Positions 1 to 8,600 of a stretch of 46,414 nucleotides of DNA are shown here, one piece after another. Numbering within the stretch: position 1 is the first letter of the stretch; each line of letters starts with the position of its first letter. The notes below the pieces were generated by a model. It was not told the DNA's origin. It saw only the letters and a program-made list of their open reading frames with translations, and ran no database searches. A program made the translations under genes and the position numbers. The stretch covers positions 1 through 46,414 of the forward strand of contig JAEYOP010000033.1 in NCBI GenBank assembly GCA_023411575.1, read 5' to 3'. The stretch comes from Bacillota bacterium (lineage in GTDB: Bacteria > Bacillota > Clostridia > Acetivibrionales > DTU013).

Positions 1-1155
1 ATACTCATATCTGCCGTGAAAATTGGAACCGCCCGTAAAAAGGTTGGGCGCAGGCAGCCCCATAAAGGTCAGCCGGGCGCCGTCCGTACCCCCGCGGATC
101 GCTTTGATCCTCGGGGTGACGCCGATCTGCTCCATAGCCCGCATTGCCGTCTCAACGACATGATAGACGGGCATGATTTTTTCCTTCATGTTGAAATACT
201 GGTCCTTCAATTGTAATTGAACCGTCCCGATGCCGTATTTTTGGTTCAATGCCCCGGCAATGGCCGTCATGGCCTCCTTCCGGGCCTGGAACTTGATGCT
301 GCTGTGATCCCTTATGATGTATTTCAGCGTCGTCTTTTCCACTGTGCCGGAGATGTCGTTCAGGTGGAAGAAGCCTTCATAGCCTTCCGTCATGGACGGT
401 ATTTCCCCTGCCGGAAGCATGCCGTTGAATTCCATGCCGATCAGGATGGAATTGATCATTTTGTCTTTGGCGCTTCCCGGGTGGATGTTCCTTCCGCTGA
501 TCTCAACCTTGGCCATGGCGGCGTTGAAATTTTCATATTCCAGGGTGCCGAGTTCGTCACCGTCGATCGTATAGGCAAAATCGGCTCCGAAGGCCGGTAC
601 GTCGAAATAATCGGCGCCTTCTCCGATTTCCTCATCGGGGGTGAAGCAGATGCGGATCTTGCCGTGCTTGATTTCCGGGTGGCCCAGCAGATATTCCATG
701 GCCGTCACGATTTCCGCAATCCCGGCCTTGTCGTCTGCGCCCAGCAGGGTACAGCCGTCCGTAACGATGAGGTCCTGGCCCTTACGGTTCAAAAGAGAGG
801 GGAATTCGGCCGGGGAGAGGCGGATATTCTTTTCCCTGTTCAGCAGAATGTCCTTGCCGTCGTATTTTGGAACGAGCTGTGGGCGGACGTTCTCCGCGGT
901 CATATCGGGGCTGGTATCCATATGGGCTATAAAACCGACTACAGGCGCCGGAAAATCGGTATTGGAAGGCAACGTGGCCGTCACATAGCTTTTGTCGCTT
1001 ACCGCGACCTCCGTCAGCCCTATTTCCTCGAGCTCCGCAGCCAGCAGCCTTGCAAATCCGGTCTGGCCGGAGGTACTGGGATGTGCACCCGTATCATAGG
1101 CGGACTGGGTATTGATCTTCACATATTTTAAAAACCGCTCGACAAGTTTTTCCAT
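1..1155 (-). CDS. pepT: Peptidase T (tripeptide aminopeptidase), 3' end beyond window
   Basis: A cytoplasmic M20-family zinc aminopeptidase that releases the N-terminal residue from tripeptides. Reading the minus strand from ATG at 1155 gives 385 residues without a stop before the window edge. The family is about 410 residues long, so roughly 25 C-terminal residues are missing here. Diagnostic motifs are the metal-ligand segment FIAHMDTSPDM (about 1.0 kb from the start end of the gene, near position 930) and CFTPDEEIGEGADYFD (near 640), which carries the catalytic Glu and a zinc ligand. A GGAGG Shine-Dalgarno lies just upstream (about 1160-1164). It is transcribed in the same direction as the hydrolase gene upstream but separated from it by about 340 bp and a terminator, so it is probably a separate unit. 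The family assignment is secure. Confidence 0.95.
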   Translation of the reverse strand, partial: MEKLVERFLKYVKINTQSAYDTGAHPSTSGQTGFARLLAAELEEIGLTEVAVSDKSYVTATLPSNTDFPAPVVGFIAHMDTSPDMTAENVRPQLVPKYDGKDILLNREKNIRLSPAEFPSLLNRKGQDLIVTDGCTLLGADDKAGIAEIVTAMEYLLGHPEIKHGKIRICFTPDEEIGEGADYFDVPAFGADFAYTIDGDELGTLEYENFNAAMAKVEISGRNIHPGSAKDKMINSILIGMEFNGMLPAGEIPSMTEGYEGFFHLNDISGTVEKTTLKYIIRDHSSIKFQARKEAMTAIAGALNQKYGIGTVQLQLKDQYFNMKEKIMPVYHVVETAMRAMEQIGVTPRIKAIRGGTDGARLTFMGLPAPNLFTGGSNFHGRYEY

Positions 1156-1494
1156 GCTTCCTCCACAAAATGCTCTATAAATTGTTCCTATTAAATACTA
1201 TAATACAGTCTGCACCACAATACAATTATTGCCCCCCGCCTCCCGCAAAAAAACAGGATATCGCATTCCGCCTTCAAGCTGCTTCATGCGATATCCTGCC
1301 CTTTTTTCATGAGTTTGATCACTATGCCCCTAGGGATGACCGAATCATAAATTCCGGTTCTGGAGCGGTTATTTTCCGCCCTTACATCGTTGTCGTCAGT
1401 TGCAATAAAACAATTATTGCGCCTTCCTCCGCCTTGTAAGGACGAAAAATCCCTCGCTCAAGAATCCGTTTTTATGATTCGATCATCCCTTACA
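1156..1494. other. Intergenic gap, no gene seen
   Basis: This gap separates two minus-strand genes. It holds one strong terminator-like hairpin (1254-1298), and a sequence ACAATTATTG that occurs twice (about 1221 and 1410). A reading frame on the plus strand here has no Shine-Dalgarno site and no recognisable protein. I see no RNA gene and no clear promoter for the peptidase T gene. Confidence 0.5.
1254..1298. terminator. Bidirectional intrinsic terminator
   Basis: A perfect 13-bp inverted repeat (CAGGATATCGCAT at 1254-1266 and its complement at 1286-1298) with a 19-nt loop. It is flanked by an A tract on the left (1247-1253, a T tract for minus-strand transcripts) and by CCCTTTTTTC on the right. 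It should stop transcripts from the hydrolase gene before peptidase T. Confidence 0.8.
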
Positions 1495-2274
1495 TTAATA
1501 AACAAATACCATGTTGCCTATATACGCTTTCAACGGTTTCGACCACAGCCATTTGTTTGTCGCGCTGTCGTCGAAATAGTACAGTGCTCCGTTGCTCGGA
1601 TCGCTTCCGTTGAGGGCTTCCAGCGCCGCCTTCCTGGCTGTCGCCGTTGCCTGCTTGTTGATCCATCCGTTTTCTACCGGGGTGAACTGGTAGTAGCCGT
1701 CGCTTTTCTGGTAAACGACCGACGTAATCGTATTCGGGAAGAGGTCGCTCTTGACCCTGTTTACAACTACCGCCGCCACGCCTACCTGGGCGGAATAAGG
1801 CTGGTCCTCCGCTTCTGCCGTGACGAGTCTGGCAAGCAGGTCGAGCTCTGCCTGCGTATAGGAAACGGCTCCCGCCGATGCGGCCTTGGCCGTCGTTGCC
1901 TGTGCCGCCGTTCCGCCCGCCGGGATGTTCAGCTTCTGTCCGGGATAGATCATGCTGCCCGTGATAGCGTTGGCCTTTTTCAAGGCATCCACCGTTATAC
2001 CGTATTTCCGGGCGATCAGATAAAGCGTATCTCCGCTTTTTACCGTATAGACGGATGCTCTGACATAAAGCACCTGGCCCGGGTAAATCGTGCTGGAGGA
2101 CAGCTTATTGTCCGCCAGGACCGTGTTGGCGGAAGTTCCGAAAAGCTGACCGATGCTGTAAAGCGAATCGTTCTTTGCTACCGTGTAGCTTGCGCCGTAG
2201 GCCGTATTGGCCAGCAGCATGCCTGACAGCAGCGTGCCCGCAAGCAGGGCAGCTGCTCTTTTTACTATTTTCAT
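1495..2274 (-). CDS. LysM-LysM-SleB-type cell-wall hydrolase, secreted
   Basis: A 259-residue exported peptidoglycan hydrolase. Residues 1-27 are a signal peptide (Lys/Arg start, hydrophobic core, ending AYG). Two LysM peptidoglycan-binding modules follow (about 29-72 and 75-118, each ending in a YPGQ.L segment), then an Ala/Thr linker, then a Hydrolase_2/SleB-like catalytic domain (about 140-259). That domain contains TAEAEDQPYSAQVGVAAVV, in which Glu154 matches the catalytic Glu of the family. SleB and CwlJ relatives degrade spore cortex, but many LysM-SleB proteins of Clostridia act on vegetative walls, so the exact role is open. The start is fixed by AGAGGAGAGG a few bases before ATG. The leader contains a c-di-AMP riboswitch, which suggests control by wall or osmotic state. 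Confidence 0.9.
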   Translation of the reverse strand: MKIVKRAAALLAGTLLSGMLLANTAYGASYTVAKNDSLYSIGQLFGTSANTVLADNKLSSSTIYPGQVLYVRASVYTVKSGDTLYLIARKYGITVDALKKANAITGSMIYPGQKLNIPAGGTAAQATTAKAASAGAVSYTQAELDLLARLVTAEAEDQPYSAQVGVAAVVVNRVKSDLFPNTITSVVYQKSDGYYQFTPVENGWINKQATATARKAALEALNGSDPSNGALYYFDDSATNKWLWSKPLKAYIGNMVFVY

Positions 2275-2287
2275 GACCTCTCCTCTT

Positions 2288-2455
2288 CTAAGCCTCCGAG
2301 GTTAGTTTGCGGGTTCAGGCCGAGGAGCCTTACTCGTTGCGAGATTCACCCGTTGAGCCGCAGCTTCCTGCCGCTCTGTTTGTTTCGTCCCCCGTACTCC
2401 TTCCGGAGATTCGGCGTTGCTTGGTTTTTTCGCAGGAGGATTATGTCCCCTTGCG
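2288..2455 (-). promoter_or_regulatory. c-di-AMP riboswitch (ydaO-yuaA class)
   Basis: Read on the minus strand, the leader of the hydrolase gene shows, in order, the conserved blocks of the ydaO-yuaA RNA: ATAATCCTCCTGCG, GCCGAATCTCCGG, ACGGGGGACGAAAC, ACGGGTGAATCTC, and the 3' hallmark CTGAACCCGCAAACTAACCT followed by CGGAGGC. The family consensus has GGGGUGAAUC and CCGAACCCGUCAGCUAACCUCG in the same order. Known members bind c-di-AMP, usually switch expression off, and often precede wall hydrolases and potassium transporters. The 3' end abuts the Shine-Dalgarno, so control could be at translation. Boundaries are approximate. Confidence 0.9.
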
Positions 2456-2570
2456 TATAAAGTATTCTAACAGAGGGTTGCCGCCGAATCCATGCTATAT
2501 TTCTGGAAATAGAGGAAATGTTGCGGCAGACGGCCGATGAAAAGGATAAAATTTGGGAATTTTCCCCGGC

Positions 2571-2599
2571 TTATGAATATCTCCCATTCAGGGTATGAT
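2571..2599 (+). promoter_or_regulatory. Possible sigma-A promoter of the glucan synthase-like gene
   Basis: TATGAT at 2594-2599 with a weak TTATGA at 2571-2576, spacer 17 bp, about 40 bp before the start codon. The -35 box matches poorly, so this is a tentative call. Confidence 0.3.
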
Positions 2600-2642
2600 A
2601 TAAAAACGACGAAAAAATAGCATGGAGCGGTGATCTTTTTTA

Positions 2643-5600
2643 ATGAGCTTATTTGTTGTGGCAACGTATGCTGTCCTGGGAGGTATAATCGTTTATTTGC
2701 TTGTCCTGCTGTCGTCAAAGGGGCGGGAGAGCAATGTGGAAGTCCGGGACACCATGCTGGCGCCCGAGGAATTGCACAGACATGCGATAGAAATGGCAAG
2801 GAACCATCCGGTGGGCAGGTCGGCAAGAAGCCTCCACTGGCTGGTAAGCAGGCTCAACGACAATTACGGTCATATATCCGCGGTTCACGACGCGCTGAAC
2901 AGGGACGTTGCCGAAGCATTTCCCACCGCCCCGGCGGCGGAGTGGCTGTTGGACAATTTCTATATCATAGAGGAGCAGGTCCGGCTGATCCGCAGGAACC
3001 TGACCAAAGGCCAGTATTCGAGGCTCCCGGCTTTAAAGAAGGGGTACCTGAAGGGGTATCCCAGGGTCTACGCCATTGCGCTGGAATTGGTTGCCCATTC
3101 CGACGGAAACATCGACGAAAAGACCCTGACCGGATTTGTGCAGGCATACCAGTCCCAGATGATGCTCTCCATGGGCGAGCTGTGGGCCGTGCCGCTGATG
3201 CTCCGGATCGCTCTGGTAGAAAGCATCCGCAATATTTGCGATAAAATATGGGATACAAGGCAGGAATGGCACAGGGCGGAAAGCCTTGTTTCCGCTATTG
3301 CGGCCAACGGATCGGAGGAGAAGCGGATCGAAGCCCTGCTCGAAGAGCAGTTGGACAGGATGGACTCCATTTCTCCTTCTTTTGTAGAGCATCTGCTCCA
3401 GAAGCTAAGGAAGCTGGGAAAGGGCCTGTCCGTCGTAACGGTGCTGCTGGATCGGCGGCTCATCGAGGAAAACGCTTCGGCGGAAGCCTTTACAGCCCTG
3501 GAACACCAGCTTCAGGCCACGATGCAGGTTTCCATCGGAAATTCCATCACCGGGCTCCGACTGATTTCCGACATGGATTGGACCGACATCTTCGAATCCC
3601 TCAGCAAGGTCGAACAGATCCTGCGCCAGGACCCATGCGGTATCTACGCGGTAATGGATTTCGATTCCCGGGATTATTACCGGCATGAGGTCGAAAAGCT
3701 TGCCAGGTCCTTCGGCACTTCCGAGCTGAACGTAGCGCAAAAGGCGGTAGATTGCGCAATAGCGGGGAAGGGAAATTCCCCGCAGGATCATGTGGGCTAC
3801 TATATTGCGGGGAAAGGCCGCAAGGCGCTGCTCCATCTCCTGGGCAGCTCGGGGACTTCCCGGTGGAAGCCGTTTCGCCGACCGGCAGGCCGGCCGCTTC
3901 TGATTTACCTCGGCTCCATCGCCGTCACAACCGTTATCCTGCTATCGCTGTTTGTCTGCTATGCGGCAGGGCGCGACGGTTCCATGCCGGTACTGCGGCT
4001 TGTTCTAACGGCGCTTCTGGTGTTCATACCCTGCAGTGAGCTGGCCGTCTGCTTTTCCAACACCCTGCTGAGTCATATTTTCCGTCCGACGATGCTTCCC
4101 AAGCTGGAGTTGAAGGAGGGCATCCCTCCGGAACTGGCCTCCGTTGTGATCATCCCCACCCTTCTTCCCGGTCCCTCCCGTGTCCGGGAGCTTCTTCTCC
4201 AACTGGAGGTCTATTATCTTGCCAACCGGGAGAGGAACCTGTATTTCGCCCTTGTCGGCGATTTCAAGGATGCGCCCTCGGCGGAGCAGGAAAACGACGA
4301 AATTATTTTAAAGACCGCCCTGGAAGGGATTCGGGAGCTGAACGGAAGATATTCCGACGGCAGCTGCGATATCTTTTATTTTATGAACCGGAAGCGGCTG
4401 TACAATAAGAGCCAGAACCGGTGGATGGGCTGGGAACGGAAGCGGGGCGCCATAACCGAATTCAACAGGCTTCTGCGCGGAGACGGGGATACCGGCTTCA
4501 ATACGGTGTCCGGGGAGGTTTCCCGCCTGAGGGAGGTAAAATACGTTATTACGCTGGACGCGGACACCAATTTGCCCATGGGGGCGGCGAAAAGGCTGAT
4601 CGGCACCATCGCCCACCCGCTGAACAGGGCGGTCGTCAGCGAAGAGACCGGGCTGGTGGCCGAGGGGCACGGGCTGCTGCAGCCGAGAATCAGCGTGGGG
4701 GTGCAGGGCGCAAACCGGTCCCTGTTTACAAGGATATTTGCGGGCCAGGGCGGGGTGGATCCCTATACCACCGCCGTATCGGACATTTACCAGGATATTT
4801 TCGACGAAGGGATCTTCACCGGCAAGGGCATTTATGAGATCGACGTCTTCCAAAGGGTCCTGGACGGCAGGATTCCGGATAACACGGTATTGAGCCATGA
4901 CCTGATCGAGGGCTGCCACCTCCGGGCGGGGCTTGTCAGTGACATTGAGCTGGTGGACGGCTATCCGGCCAGGTACAATTCCTATGCCGCGAGGCAGCAC
5001 CGATGGACCAGGGGCGACTGGCAGCTGCTGCCCTGGCTGGCCGGAAACGTCCGGGACAAATCGGGCGCCCGGATCAAAAACAGGCTTTCGGGTATCTCCA
5101 AATGGAAGATCGCGGACAATCTGCGGAGAAGCCTTCTCTATCCCGCCCTCCTTTTTTTGTTCCTGGCGGGACCGGCCTTGCTGCCCGGCAGCCCTCTGAT
5201 GTGGACCGGGCTGGTTTTGCTGACGACCGCTTCGCCGCTGCTGACCGGCCTGCTGGATTCCATCCTTTCGGATAATTTGCAATTCGGAAGGCGCAACCGG
5301 AATGCCGGGCTTATCACCGGAGTCAAAGCGGCCTGCTATCAATCCGTTCTGCTGTTTCTGTTTCTTCCGCACCAGGCTTATTTATTGCTGGATGCCATTA
5401 TCAGGACCATCGGAAGGGTCTGCATTACGCACCGGAATATGCTGGAGTGGGTTACTGCGGCGGATGTGGAAGCGGGCCTGAAGGATAATCCGGCCAGCTT
5501 TTTCAGGAAGATGTGGTTTTCCGTCCCCGCCGCGCTGGCGACGCCGGTCCTGGCGGCGTATGGCCCTGCGGAGGGGCTTTACGTTGCCGTGCCTGCAGCT

Positions 5601-8600
5601 TTTCTCTGGCTTGCCTCCCCTTTTGCGGCCTATTGGGTGAGCCGGCCAAACCTCCGGAAAAAGACGCTTTTGCCGGAAAACGACCTCGACCTGCTTCGGC
5701 TGGCGGCCAGAAAGACATGGCGCTTTTTTGAGGATTTTGCCGCGGAAGGCGACAATGATCTTCCGCCGGACAATTTTCAGCTCGATCCCCCCAAGGGGGT
5801 CGCCCACAGGACATCGCCAACCAATATCGGCCTGTTGTTCGTTTCCGTTCTGTCCGCCGGTGATCTGGGCTATATCGGCGCAGGGGAAATGGGCGACAGG
5901 TTCGATAGAATTTTATCCACCCTGGAACGGATGGAGAAATGGGAAGGGCATCTTTACAACTGGTACAACACCGTTACACTGGAAACGCTTCGTCCGCTGT
6001 ATGTTTCGACCGTAGACAGCGGCAACCTTGTAGGATATATGATGGTGGCGGAAACGGGATTGCGGGAGCATTTACGCGGACCGGTACCCTCGGCTGCCAT
6101 GGCGTTGGGCATGAGGGACACCCTGATACTTGCCTGCCGTGAGATGGGGGAGGAACCCGAAAGGAGCCTGATGCAGCTTTTAAGCGACATCGGCTCCGTG
6201 AAAAAGCTCGAACTGAGGCAATGGGCCTTTGCCCTCCGGAAGCTGGACGAATGGATGAAATCCCGCCTGCCGGAGCAAAAGGAGAAACCGGGCTGGGCCG
6301 GCAAACTGGCGGACATGGTAGACCGCTGTCTCCGGGAGCTGCAGCTTTTTTATCCCCTGGTTGCTTTGCCGGAGGCGGCAGGGTTCCTTGGAAAAATTAA
6401 TCCGGCTCTTGCGGAGGAGCTCTTCTCGCCGGCGTCTCTTTTGGAGCTTCCCGAACGCTGCCGAAGCATGGCGCAACGGGTTTCACAGCTGCTTGAAAGC
6501 GGGAGGGTGGACGACCCCGGTTCCGGCGCTCAGGCGATGGCCGAAGGGCAACCCGGGAAAACGGCCGAAAAGCAGACCGAAGAGCCGGCAATGCGCGCCG
6601 TCCTGGAAAAGCTGGCCGTATTGCTGGAACAGGCCGGCGAGCAGGCGGAAGCCGTCCGGCGGAAATATGCCGGGGCAATCGACCGGCTCGGGCGCCTGAT
6701 CCGGGAAACGGACTTTTCACCCCTTTTCGATCCAAAGAGGCTTTTGTTTTCCATCGGATTCAATGTGGAGGACGGCCATCTCGGAAAATCCTATTACGAC
6801 CTTCTGGCGTCGGAAGCCAGGCAGGCCAGCTACATCGCCATTGCCCGGGGGGAGGTTGACCGAAGGCACTGGGCGAGGCTGGGCCGCAAGCTTGCCTCGT
6901 ATGACGGCGGGAAGGGCCTTGTGTCCTGGACGGGCACCATGTTCGAATACCTGATGCCCTATCTGATCATGAAAAATTATGAAAGCACGCTGTTTGACGA
7001 GACCTATTCCTTTGTGATAAAGGCGCAGAAAAAATACGGCAAGACAAGGGGGATTCCGTGGGGCATATCGGAATCGGGATACAGCGCCTTCGACATGAAC
7101 CTGAACTACCAGTACAAGGCCTTCGGCGTCCCTGAGCTGGGCCTGAAGCGGGGACTTGCCAACGACATGGTGGTTTCTCCCTATTCTACGCTGCTTGCGT
7201 TGTGCATTGAACCGCAGGACGCCGTGGAGAATCTTAAAGAGTTGTCCCGGCTGGGCATGGACGGCGATTGGGGATATTACGAAGCCATCGATTTTACCCC
7301 GTCCAGGCTGGACAGAGATGTGCAGTACCATATCGTGAAAAGCTATATGGCCCACCACCAGGGGATGAGCCTGGCGGCCCTGAACAATTTTTTCAATGCC
7401 GGCATCCTGCAGGAGCGCTTCCATTCGGACCCCGTCATCCAGGCGGCGGAACTGCTGCTCCAGGAAAAGAGCCCGGACAGGGCCGTTTACAAAAAGGAAT
7501 GCCGGAACGAAGGCGCTGTGAATCTGCGCAAAAGCGATACGGGCAACGGAGAAACGATCCGGATCTTCGGCGTTCCGGCGGCGCTTCCCCCCAACGCGCA
7601 CCTTCTGTCCAACGGAACGTATTCTGTCCTGGTAACCGACGGCGGCTCCGGTTTCAGCAAAGAAGGGGATATGGCGGTGACCAGGTGGTCCGGCGATTAT
7701 TACCGGAGCAGCGGGTTCTATATCTTCCTCCAGAACATCAACTCGAATACGGTCTGGTCCGCCACCTATGAACCCCTGGACAAGAAGCCGGAACGGTACC
7801 GGGTCGTTTTTTCGCCCGATAAGGCCGAGTTTTCCAGGCGGGACGGCAATCTCGAAACCTATATGGAGATGACCGTATCCCCCGAGGATAATGCCGAGGT
7901 GCGAAGGGTGTCCGTTACAAACCACAGCAAGCACGAAAGGATCGTGGAACTGACCAGCTATTTTGAGGTCGTTCTCGCCCCGCTGGGGGAGGATGCGGCT
8001 CATCCCGCCTTCAGCAAGCTTTTCGTGCGGACGGAGTTCGTTCGGGAGTATAACTGTCTTCTGGCCTCGAGGAGGCACCGGAAAGAGAACAAAAGCCCTC
8101 TGTGGCTGCTGCACACAATGGCGGTCGAAGGCGGTACGGCAGTCAATGAACCGCAGTATGAAACCGACCGGATGAAATTTATCGGAAGAAACCGTGAAAT
8201 CACGGACCCCGCGGCGCTTGATCCGGATCAGCCCCTGGGCAACAGCGAAGGCTCGATCCTCGATCCGGTCATGTCCCTGCGCAGGCGGGTCCGCATCGAA
8301 CCCGGCCACACCGTGCGGGTCGCCTTTACGGCTGCCGTTGCGCAGAGCAAAAAACAGGCCCTGGAGCTTGCGGAAAAATACAACGATTTTAAAACCTCGG
8401 AGAGGGTGTTCGAGCTCTCCTGGACCAGAAGCCAGGTAGAAGCAAGATACCTCGGGTTGGATGCACAGGATGCGGAATTCTATCTGGATCTGGTTTCCCT
8501 GATGCTCTACCATAATCCGCTTAAAAGGGAATATGAGCGATACATACAGGAAAATACCGGGGCGCAGCCTGATCTCTGGCCTTTTGGAATCTCCGGCGAT

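Noticed and set aside
217..1131. Long plus-strand frame opposite peptidase T
   Set aside because: It is the antisense shadow of the minus-strand peptidase T gene, whose motifs are clear.
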